Below are positions 1 through 4,960 of a stretch of 6,681 nucleotides of DNA, piece by piece (position 1 is the stretch's first letter; each line of letters begins with the position of its first letter). Where the stretch lies: positions 1 to 6,681 of the forward strand of contig VBLM01000615.1 in NCBI GenBank assembly GCA_005879095.1, written 5' to 3'. The stretch comes from Deltaproteobacteria bacterium (GTDB lineage: Bacteria > Myxococcota > Myxococcia > Myxococcales > 40CM-4-68-19). The position numbers were made by a program, and so were the translations under genes. The notes under the pieces were generated by a model. That model searched no databases. It was not told the DNA's origin and worked only from the letters and a program-made list of their open reading frames with translations.

Positions 1-228
1 GACGACCGGCACCGCGACCTCGACCGCCCGCCCCGCGAGCACGGCGACAGCACCGCGCCCCACCGCTTGCGCGGCGAACTGCGTCCCGTCCGCATTCACG
101 CCCGGCAGCGCCGCGAAGAGCGCGCCCGGCCCCACCCTGCGCGAATCGACGGCGAGCGCGCGCACGTCCAGCGCGCCGGCGCCTTCCGGCACACTCGCTA
201 CGTCCGCAAACAGGTCTCCCAGTTTCAC
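1..228 (-). CDS. murE: UDP-MurNAc-tripeptide synthetase MurE, N-terminal part (cut by window edge)
   Basis: Cytoplasmic Mur ligase that adds the third residue (commonly meso-diaminopimelate or lysine) to UDP-MurNAc-L-Ala-D-Glu. Only the first 76 codons are in the window; the gene runs off the left edge. The visible protein begins VKLGDLFADV and carries the N-terminal Mur-ligase signature DSRRVGPGALFAALPG at residues 29-44, followed by the GTQFAAQAVGRGAVAVL segment typical of the UDP-binding domain. The start is GTG at 228, chosen because AGAGGGA lies 4 bases upstream and because the signature then sits at the family's usual distance from the N-terminus. It follows ftsI after an 18-bp gap, in the same operon. 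MurF shares this N-terminal motif, so the MurE assignment rests partly on gene order (ftsI then murE). The ATP site and the residues that decide amino-acid choice are outside the window. Confidence 0.86.
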   Translation of the reverse strand, partial: MKLGDLFADVASVPEGAGALDVRALAVDSRRVGPGALFAALPGVNADGTQFAAQAVGRGAVAVLAGRAVEVAVPVV

Positions 229-246
229 ACGATCCCTCTACGCCCG

Positions 247-2028
247 CTATCCGGGCGGCGCCAGAGCAACCTTCACCCGTGCGCCGCTCTTGACAATCGT
301 CTCCCTGGCCTGCAGCGGCATCACGCCCAACTGCCGCAGCGACTCGCGCGCGATCGCGCCCCACGCCGGCGCCGCGACGATGCCGCCGGTGACGTCGGCG
401 CCTGCGCCCTGCGGCTCGTCGATCACCACCAGGATCGCGACCCGCGGCGCGTCGGCGGGGACGAATCCGAGAAAGCTCGCCAGCCGCTTGTCACTGTAGC
501 CGCCGCGGATCGGATCGACCTTCTGCGCGGTCCCGGTCTTGCCCGCGGCGCGGTATTCGGCAACGGCGGCTCGCGTGCCCGTGCCCTTGGCCACGACCTC
601 TTCGAGCATCGCGCTCAGAGTATGCGAAGTCGAAGGCGAGAGCGCCCGCCGGACTTCCTCGCGGCCGTTCTGCTCCAGCACCGTCCCGTCGGCGGCCACC
701 ACCTTTTCGACCAGGAACGGCCGCAGCAGCACGCCGCCGTTGGCGATGGCCGCCATTGCCGTCACTTCCTGGATGGCGGTCGCGGACATGCCCTGTCCGA
801 ACGCAGTCGTGTCGAGCGCGATCTGCGCCATCTTGCGCGGATCGGCGAGCGCGCCACGGGCTTCGCCTGGCAGTCCCACGCCGGTCTTTTCGCCGAATCC
901 AAACGCCTTCAACCCCTCGATGATTTTTTCTTTACCGAGGCGCTCGCCGATCTTCGCCGCGCAGATGTTCGACGACTCGCGCAGCACGGTCGCGGGCGTC
1001 GCCCAGTCGACCGGGTGGGTGTCGTGGATCTTCCGTCCCGCATGCGCCCACACGCCGTGCTCGCAGTAGAGCAGCTCGTCGGACCGCAGCACGCCCTCCT
1101 CGATGGCGCGCGCCACGACGAAGCTCTTGATCGTCGATCCCGGCTCGAGCTGATCCTGCACCGCGCGGTCGCGCCAGACCATCGGATCGCGGCCCGGCTT
1201 GTTGGCGTCGAAGACGGGATTGCCGGCCAGCGCCAGCACCGCTCCGCTGCGAACGTCGAGCACCACCGCCCAGCCACCGATCGCGCCCGCCGCCTTGACC
1301 GCTTTGCCCAGCTCTTTTTCCGCCGTCAGCTGGATGGCGCTGTCGAGGGTCAGCGTGACCGTCGCGCCGGTGAGATCGGCCGGATCCGGCACGCCGTGCT
1401 CGAGCACCATGTTGCCCCGCGCGTCGCGCGTCGCCTGGATCTGGACCGTCCTGCCGCGCAGCATCGGCTCGAGCTCGCGCTCGAGGCCCTCCTGTCCCGC
1501 GTCCTCGCCGACGAATCCGAGGACATGACCGGCCATCTCGCGCTGCGGGTAGAAGCGCTTCGGCTCCTTCACCAGCTCGATGCCGTCGAGCGCCAGCGCC
1601 CGCACGCGCGCCGCGGCGGGCTCGTCGATCCTTCTTTTCAGCCAGACAAACTTCTTGTCCGGCTGCGAGATCTTCTCCAGCAGCTTGCGCTTCTCGAGGT
1701 GCAGCGCGCCCGCCAGCAGCCCGGCCGCTTTCTCGCGAGCTTTCGAAGTCTCGAACGCCGACGGATCGGCGAACACGGAGTCGACGTCGCGCGTGACCGC
1801 GAGCGGGTCGCCATGGCGGTCGACGATCAACCCGCGCCGCGGCGCCCACTCCAGCTCACGCCGGGTCTGGTCGCGCTGCAGCCGCGAGAGCCGCGATCGA
1901 TCGAACAGCTGCACCTTGGCGGCGCGGCCGAGGACCGCGGCGAAGAGCAACACCAGGAGCGCGCCGAGCAGCAGCGCGCGCACCCGCATCCAGCGCGTAT
2001 TCGAAGTCGCTGGATTCGTACGCACCAT
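247..2028 (-). CDS. ftsI: Septal peptidoglycan transpeptidase FtsI (PBP3, class B penicillin-binding protein)
   Basis: Membrane-anchored D,D-transpeptidase that cross-links septal peptidoglycan; partner of FtsW and activated through FtsQLB/FtsN. The protein is 593 aa, normal for FtsI. A short basic N-terminus is followed by one membrane segment (about residues 17-35). The dimerisation domain opens with RRGLIVDRHGDPLA (64-77), the usual class B motif. The transpeptidase domain shows all three active-site motifs: STIK at 298-301 (nucleophile Ser298), SSN at 352-354, and KTGT at 497-500. GFVGEDAGQEGLE (171-183) is also family-typical. After about residue 570 there is only a short tail, so no PASTA domain, unlike the SpoVD/PBP2x relatives. 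The ATG at 2028 has AGGTG 5-9 bases upstream, overlapping the ftsL stop; the gap to ftsL is 7 bp. No missing residue or frame disruption seen. Confidence 0.97.
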   Translation of the reverse strand: MVRTNPATSNTRWMRVRALLLGALLVLLFAAVLGRAAKVQLFDRSRLSRLQRDQTRRELEWAPRRGLIVDRHGDPLAVTRDVDSVFADPSAFETSKAREKAAGLLAGALHLEKRKLLEKISQPDKKFVWLKRRIDEPAAARVRALALDGIELVKEPKRFYPQREMAGHVLGFVGEDAGQEGLERELEPMLRGRTVQIQATRDARGNMVLEHGVPDPADLTGATVTLTLDSAIQLTAEKELGKAVKAAGAIGGWAVVLDVRSGAVLALAGNPVFDANKPGRDPMVWRDRAVQDQLEPGSTIKSFVVARAIEEGVLRSDELLYCEHGVWAHAGRKIHDTHPVDWATPATVLRESSNICAAKIGERLGKEKIIEGLKAFGFGEKTGVGLPGEARGALADPRKMAQIALDTTAFGQGMSATAIQEVTAMAAIANGGVLLRPFLVEKVVAADGTVLEQNGREEVRRALSPSTSHTLSAMLEEVVAKGTGTRAAVAEYRAAGKTGTAQKVDPIRGGYSDKRLASFLGFVPADAPRVAILVVIDEPQGAGADVTGGIVAAPAWGAIARESLRQLGVMPLQARETIVKSGARVKVALAPPG

Positions 2029-2035
2029 GAAGCAC

Positions 2036-2380
2036 CTATCGCACCGAGGCGATCATCGGATCTTGCACTTCTCCACCGACCAGCACGACGACGCGATCGA
2101 TCGACGGCGCGCTCATCGAGAGCCGTGTCCGCGCCAGCTCCTCGATCCGCTGCGGGCTGCGTAGCTCGGCTGCCTCGAGCTGCAGCGACTCGTGTTCGCG
2201 CGTGAGATCGCGATACTCGGCCGACAGCCGCGAGAGCGCGTATCCCTGCTCGGTGACGCGGGTGCGCACCCAGGCGTGCAGCAGCATCGCGCCGGCCACC
2301 AGCGCGCAGGAGAGAGCAGTGGCGAAGAAGTTCGTCAGCCCGCGCCGATCGGCGGCGCGGCGGATGTACGAATCGTTCAT
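2036..2380 (-). CDS. ftsL: Cell division protein FtsL
   Basis: Small bitopic inner-membrane protein of the FtsQLB complex, which signals to FtsWI to start septal synthesis. The product is 114 aa: a short cytoplasmic head ([14 protein letters not shown]), one hydrophobic helix at about residues 16-38, then a hydrophilic region from about 42 to 85 rich in Glu, Arg and Leu (for example [20 protein letters not shown]) that fits a coiled coil, and a short C-terminal piece. Sequence conservation in FtsL is low, so the call rests on size, topology and position between rsmH and ftsI. The ATG at 2380 overlaps the rsmH stop as ATGA and has AGAGG 5 bases upstream, so translation is probably coupled to rsmH. 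The reading frame is open further upstream inside rsmH, but that part is an out-of-frame shadow. Confidence 0.9.
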   Translation of the reverse strand: MNDSYIRRAADRRGLTNFFATALSCALVAGAMLLHAWVRTRVTEQGYALSRLSAEYRDLTREHESLQLEAAELRSPQRIEELARTRLSMSAPSIDRVVVLVGGEVQDPMIASVR

Positions 2381-3306
2381 GAGAGCCTCTCGACGGCGCG
2401 CAGCCGTGCGCTGCGGGCGCGGGGATTTTCGGCAACTTCCTCGGGAGCGGCCTCGACCGGCTTCCTGGTGAGGACCTTCCACTGCGCGGTGCGGCCGCAG
2501 GCGCAGATGGGCAGATCGGGCGGGCAGATGCAGCCGGTGGCGAGCTTCGCGAAGCCCTGCTTCACCAGCCGATCTTCCAGCGAGTGAAAGCTGATCGCGG
2601 CCGCACGCCCGCCGCGCGAGACGATGCGAGGCAGCTGCACGAGCCATTCCGACAAAGCGCCGAGCTCGTCGTTGACCGCGATGCGCAGTGCCTGGAAGGT
2701 GCGCGTCGCCGGATGGATTTTCGCCGGCCACGCCTTGCGCGGAATCGCGGCGCCGACCAGATCCGCCAGCTGCTTCGTATCCGCAAGCTTGTTTTCCGAA
2801 TGCGCGTGGTGGATCTGGCGCGCGATCCGCCGCGCGAAGCGCTCTTCGCCCAGCGAATCGAGGATCCGCGCAAGCGCCTTTTCGTCCCACTCGTCGAGGC
2901 GCTCGCGCAACGGCCGCCCGCGCGTCGGGTCCATCCGCATGTCGAGCGGCCCGCCCTCGCGGAAGGAAAAACCGCGCGACGGATCGTCGAGCTGCGGCGA
3001 CGAGACGCCGAGATCGACCAGCGCGCCGTCGACCTCGCCGACACCGAGCGAGTCGAGCACCGCGCGGGCGTCGCGGAAGTTCCCGTGCGCGATGACGACG
3101 TCCCGCCCGGAAAGACGAGCGCGCGCCGCGGCCAGCGCCGCCGGATCCTGATCGATCCCGACCACCCGTGCGCCGGCTTCCAGGAGCGCCAGCGCGTGTC
3201 CGCCGGCGCCCAGCGTCCCGTCGAGGATGACTTTCCCCGGCGACGCCGCCAGCAGCGCGACGGCCTCTTTCACCAGCACGGTGCGGTGGGCGAACTCCGG
3301 CGTCAT
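2377..3306 (-). CDS. rsmH: 16S rRNA (cytosine1402-N4)-methyltransferase RsmH (MraW)
   Basis: SAM-dependent methyltransferase that modifies C1402 in the decoding centre of 16S rRNA; almost always found next to mraZ. The product is 309 aa, usual for the family. Visible motifs in order: [10 protein letters not shown] near the N-terminus, the SAM-binding loop DGTLGAGGH (29-37), GIDQDP (50-55), [10 protein letters not shown] (98-107), [16 protein letters not shown] (111-126), [20 protein letters not shown] (196-215) and [12 protein letters not shown] (238-249). Near the C-terminus lies a CxC-x6-CxC cluster (Cys259, 261, 268, 270), seen in many RsmH proteins. The start ATG at 3306 overlaps the STAS gene stop as ATGA, and the stop overlaps the ftsL start the same way, so this is a coupled three-gene block. 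The frame continues upstream into the STAS gene, but the family N-terminus fits the ATG at 3306. Confidence 0.97.
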   Translation of the reverse strand: MTPEFAHRTVLVKEAVALLAASPGKVILDGTLGAGGHALALLEAGARVVGIDQDPAALAAARARLSGRDVVIAHGNFRDARAVLDSLGVGEVDGALVDLGVSSPQLDDPSRGFSFREGGPLDMRMDPTRGRPLRERLDEWDEKALARILDSLGEERFARRIARQIHHAHSENKLADTKQLADLVGAAIPRKAWPAKIHPATRTFQALRIAVNDELGALSEWLVQLPRIVSRGGRAAAISFHSLEDRLVKQGFAKLATGCICPPDLPICACGRTAQWKVLTRKPVEAAPEEVAENPRARSARLRAVERLS

Positions 3307-3743
3307 TTCCGCAGCATCCTCACTTTCGCGGCCGGCACCACCGGCCCGGCGGCTTCCTCGACGCTGCGGAAAAGCAAAAGATCGCCGCCGCCGCTCGCCT
3401 TGAGGATGTTCGACACGTACGGGTTGCGCACCGCGATCAACAGGTCGCCGCCGCGCGAGCGCAGCTCCTTGCGCCGCGCGACGATCTCCGGCACGCCCGA
3501 ATAGTCGAGGTGCGAAACCTCGCGCAGATCGAGCACGATGCGCCCCGCATCCGCCGCCGCCCGCCCGATGGTGTAGTCGATGGCCCACAGCGCCTCGCGG
3601 TCGAGATCGCCGCGCACCGAAACCGTCGCGACGTTGTCCTCCCACCGCACGCCGAGCGGCCGCGGTCCCGGCGCCGGCTTGAGCGCCAGCACCGCCGTCG
3701 AGGGCTCACTGCGCATGCCGTTTCGAGATGACTTGTCCGCCAT
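3303..3743 (-). CDS. STAS-domain protein (anti-sigma-factor antagonist-like) inside the dcw operon
   Basis: Predicted cytoplasmic single-domain STAS protein, 146 aa. Residues 1-30 are a polar, Pro-rich tail with no clear fold. Residues about 33-132 show the STAS pattern: [21 protein letters not shown], then [17 protein letters not shown] (68-84), then [18 protein letters not shown] (101-118) and FRSVEEA (125-131). In SpoIIAA/RsbV-type proteins the loop reads D-S-S/T-G with the first Ser phosphorylated; here it is D80-Y81-S82-G83, so Tyr occupies that place and only the second hydroxyl residue is kept. The role may be partner switching, or a non-phosphorylated scaffold; this is inference. The ATG at 3743 is preferred because GGGAGG ends 10 bases upstream; an in-frame TTG two codons earlier is only 4 bases from it. 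It starts 18 bp after mraZ and overlaps rsmH by 4 bp. It is not part of the classical cluster. Confidence 0.88.
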   Translation of the reverse strand: MADKSSRNGMRSEPSTAVLALKPAPGPRPLGVRWEDNVATVSVRGDLDREALWAIDYTIGRAAADAGRIVLDLREVSHLDYSGVPEIVARRKELRSRGGDLLIAVRNPYVSNILKASGGGDLLLFRSVEEAAGPVVPAAKVRMLRK

Positions 3744-3753
3744 CGGCAAAGTG

Positions 3754-3759
3754 CCTCCC
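3754..3759 (-). promoter_or_regulatory. Ribosome binding site of the STAS gene
   Basis: On the minus strand GGGAGG lies between the mraZ stop (3762) and the STAS start. Its spacing (10 bases to ATG 3743, 4 bases to TTG 3749) favours the ATG as the real start. Confidence 0.65.
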
Positions 3760-3761
3760 TT

Positions 3762-4205
3762 TTACAAAAGCTCGCTGAGCTGCTTGAGCAAGGCCTCGTC
3801 TTCGGCTTCGGCCTTCTTCTCGATCTCGGCCCACTTCCGCGGCGCCCAGATCTCGATCCGGTCGGTCTGCCCGGCCCAGGTGATTTCCTCGACGTTCCCC
3901 AGCCGTTCGCGCAGACTGGGGGGGATGAGCACGCGCCCCAGCTTGTCCACCACGCACTCCTGCGCCGGCGCGATGAAGCCGCGCGAGAGCAGCCGCGTCC
4001 GCTTGTCGAAGAGCGACAGCGAGGAAACCTTGCGCGCGATCTCCGCCCACCGCTCCGGCGCGAACGCGATCAGGCACGGATCGATCAGGTCGCGGGTGAT
4101 GAAGAGCTTGTCGGTCCCCGCCGCCGCCAGCTGCTCACGGAACTTCGCCGGGAGGCTGGTGCGCCCCTTGGCATCGATCGAGTGCTGGAAGATGCCCTGG
4201 AACAC
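3762..4205 (-). CDS. mraZ: Transcriptional regulator / division protein MraZ
   Basis: DNA-binding protein with two AbrB-like (SpoVT-AbrB) half domains that forms ring oligomers and usually represses its own operon, the dcw cluster. The product is 147 aa (E. coli MraZ is about 150). The two half-domain signatures are visible: DAKGRTSLPAKFR (11-23) and DKLGRVLIPPSLRE (87-100), each with the conserved DxxGR. The protein begins VFQGIFQHSIDAKGR, matching the canonical MFxGxxxHxxDxKGR start, and the GTG at 4205 has GAAGGGA 5 bases upstream. The frame stays open for 17 more codons upstream to an ATG at 4256, but that extension has no family counterpart and runs through the operator repeats. The C-terminus (about 125-147) is Glu/Lys-rich and likely helical. 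It is the first gene of the operon; the STAS gene follows after 18 bp. Confidence 0.96.
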   Translation of the reverse strand: MFQGIFQHSIDAKGRTSLPAKFREQLAAAGTDKLFITRDLIDPCLIAFAPERWAEIARKVSSLSLFDKRTRLLSRGFIAPAQECVVDKLGRVLIPPSLRERLGNVEEITWAGQTDRIEIWAPRKWAEIEKKAEAEDEALLKQLSELL

Positions 4206-4210
4206 CGCGA

Positions 4211-4217
4211 TCCCTTC
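4211..4217 (-). promoter_or_regulatory. Ribosome binding site of mraZ
   Basis: GAAGGGA on the minus strand, 5 bases before the GTG at 4205. It decides for the GTG start over the upstream ATGs at 4256 and 4241, which would lie in the operator repeats. Confidence 0.6.
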
Positions 4218-4230
4218 GGCGGCAGTGGCG

Positions 4231-4260
4231 ATCCACTTCATGCCACTTCGATCCACCGCG
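4231..4260 (-). promoter_or_regulatory. Probable MraZ operator: three GTGG units on a 10-bp period
   Basis: On the minus strand GTGG begins at 4256, 4246 and 4236, exactly 10 bp apart. Units one and three share GTGGATCG, and GAAGTGG occurs twice (4249-4243 and 4239-4233). Known MraZ sites are short direct repeats with one-turn spacing (TGGGN with 5-bp gaps in E. coli; AAAGTGN-type repeats in Mycoplasma), so both motif and spacing fit. The block lies between the likely promoter and the mraZ start, where bound MraZ would block transcription. The sequence pattern is seen; the function is inference. Confidence 0.7.
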
Positions 4261-4264
4261 GCCC

Positions 4265-4293
4265 AGACTCCGGCAAGACCTGCGGGCTGTCAA
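4265..4293 (-). promoter_or_regulatory. Probable sigma70-type promoter of the dcw operon
   Basis: A perfect -35 box TTGACA lies at 4293-4288 on the minus strand. With a 17-bp spacer the -10 would be GAGTCT (4270-4265), a poor match to TATAAT (A at position 2 and T at position 6 only), as often in GC-rich genomes. The predicted transcript start, near 4258, falls in the first MraZ-type repeat. The whole gap between the four-helix-bundle gene and mraZ is 196 bp, and this is the best promoter candidate in it. Confidence 0.5.
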
Positions 4294-4401
4294 GCAACCT
4301 CGACCTGAACGGAAATGCAGCGGAATCCGTAGTGGATCCCGGCCGTCCCACACGCTTGCGCTGGCGTATGCGACAGCTTTTTCTGTAGTCACAAGTGCGA
4401 T

Positions 4402-4746
4402 TCAGCGCCGAACAAGTCCCGTCAACAACGCCGCAACGCGCCCACCAAGCCTCACCGCGGCAACCGCAGACACTTCCGCGCACTGACCCGACATCGCCGC
4501 AACTTGCACGGCCGCCGCCGCTTCGGTCGCTTCACCGCGCGCAATCGCAAAGACGCGGCGCCGATCCGCCAGCGAAACCCTTCCGTTCGCCTCCGCAATA
4601 TTGAGACACGCGCTCTGCGCGGCGCGCATCGCCTGATCCCGAAGGTTCGAATCGGAAATGCGCGCATCGCGAACCGCGCGAAGAAGTTCGCAAGCCACCT
4701 GCCACGCAATCAGCTTTTCGTGCAACAGAGTCGTCTCGTTCGGCAT
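4402..4746 (-). CDS. Four-helix-bundle protein of the S23/IVS family
   Basis: Small 114-aa protein resembling the four-helix-bundle family first known from intervening sequences in 23S rRNA genes (S23 ribosomal protein / IVS-encoded protein). Family-like features: KLIAWQVACELLRAVRD (helix 1, about 11-27), LRDQAMRAAQSACLNIAEANGR (about 35-56, matching the usual LxxQxxRAAxSxxxNIAEGxGR), then two Ala-rich helices (about 59-86 and 88-113). The biochemical function of the family is not established. The GAEG-type glycine after NIAE is Ala here (NIAEANGR). The start ATG at 4746 has GAGGAGG 8 bases upstream; an earlier in-frame TTG at 4851 would add a 35-residue extension unlike the family. It is not near any rRNA gene in this window. 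The leader contains a terminator and a long inverted repeat covering the start site, so expression may be low or controlled. Confidence 0.85.
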   Translation of the reverse strand: MPNETTLLHEKLIAWQVACELLRAVRDARISDSNLRDQAMRAAQSACLNIAEANGRVSLADRRRVFAIARGEATEAAAAVQVAAMSGQCAEVSAVAAVRLGGRVAALLTGLVRR

Positions 4747-4754
4747 CGTTTCGG

Positions 4755-4761
4755 CCTCCTC
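4755..4761 (-). promoter_or_regulatory. Ribosome binding site of the four-helix-bundle gene
   Basis: GAGGAGG on the minus strand, 8 bases before ATG 4746, is the strongest Shine-Dalgarno match in the window. It follows directly after the T7 run of the terminator hairpin, and five of its bases (GGAGG) are paired in the long inverted repeat. Confidence 0.75.
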
Positions 4762-4779
4762 AAAAAAAGGCCGAAGGCC
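4762..4779 (-). terminator. Intrinsic terminator-like hairpin ahead of the four-helix-bundle gene
   Basis: On the minus strand GGCC-TTC-GGCC (4779-4769) is followed at once by seven T (4768-4762). The stem is short (4 bp) but all G-C, and it is nested in the loop of the larger inverted repeat. It could end aminopeptidase transcripts, whose stop is about 170 bases upstream, or act as an attenuator in the leader of the small gene. Confidence 0.6.
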
Positions 4780-4869
4780 GGGAGGCCGAAACGATGCCGA
4801 ACAGACGACGGCCCGAATCCAAAAGCGCGAGCGCAGCGAGCTAATATCCAAAAAATGCAGGCGCAGTGA

Positions 4870-4884
4870 CGGGCCGCAGGCCCG
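4870..4884. repeat. Small GC hairpin in the intergenic region
   Basis: CGGGCC-GCA-GGCCCG forms a 6-bp G-C stem with a 3-base loop. No T run follows on either strand, so it is not a standard intrinsic terminator. It may stabilise the 3' end of the aminopeptidase mRNA. A nearby GCGAGC-GCA-GCGAGC direct repeat (about 4827-4841) is the only other short repeat seen between it and the long inverted repeat. Confidence 0.5.
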
Positions 4885-4891
4885 GCGCGAG

Positions 4892-4960
4892 CCTGCTGCT
4901 TCTCCTAATCCTTCTAATCCTTCTCCTGCTCCTTCTCCTTCTCGTTCTCCTTATCCTTCT
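4892..4960. repeat. Degenerate hexamer tandem repeat (CCTTCT / AGAAGG)
   Basis: Plus-strand units of six bases follow the consensus CCTTCT with variants such as CCTGCT, CCTAAT, CGTTCT and CCTTAT, over about eleven copies with one 3-base AAT phase slip at 4916-4918. The minus strand is therefore a nearly pure purine tract. It begins within the last codons of the aminopeptidase and covers its stop codon: TAA (4953-4951) lies in a variant unit ATAAGG of the AGAAGG repeat. Confidence 0.85.

Larger units (their letters stand above)
4730..4809. repeat. Long inverted repeat over the four-helix-bundle gene start
   Basis: Positions 4738-4759 and 4781-4802 are perfect reverse complements (22 bp). Skipping one base (4737), 4730-4736 pairs with 4803-4809 for 7 more, giving 29 pairs with one bulge around a 21-base loop. 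The left arm holds the GGAGG of the Shine-Dalgarno site, the ATG (4746-4744) and about the first five codons of the gene. In a transcript from upstream this would fold into a hairpin hiding the translation start. The loop holds the terminator hairpin described separately. Confidence 0.9.

Noticed and set aside
67..2205. 712-codon open frame on the plus strand
   Set aside because: It lies antisense to murE, ftsI and ftsL, is full of Arg/His/Ala runs and resembles no family. It is the usual shadow of a GC-rich gene read on the other strand.
2584..3504. 306-codon plus-strand frame opposite rsmH and the STAS gene
   Set aside because: Shadow of two well-supported minus-strand genes; no motif and no plausible start context.
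4337..4350. TGGGA ... CGGGA pair upstream of mraZ as an E. coli-type MraZ box
   Set aside because: The spacing is 9 rather than 10 bp and only two imperfect units exist; the GTGG triplet nearer the gene is the better candidate.
4843..4848. GATATT (minus strand) as a -10 box for the four-helix-bundle gene
   Set aside because: No acceptable -35 box 16-18 bp upstream, and the terminator hairpin lies between it and the gene.
4747..4851. 35-residue N-terminal extension of the four-helix-bundle protein from a TTG start
   Set aside because: No ribosome binding site at the TTG, no family similarity, and it would read through the terminator hairpin; ATG 4746 has an excellent GAGGAGG.
4730..4960. CRISPR array or insertion-sequence end
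   Set aside because: The repeats are one inverted pair and a degenerate hexamer tract, without evenly spaced repeat-spacer units, transposase gene or target-site duplication.
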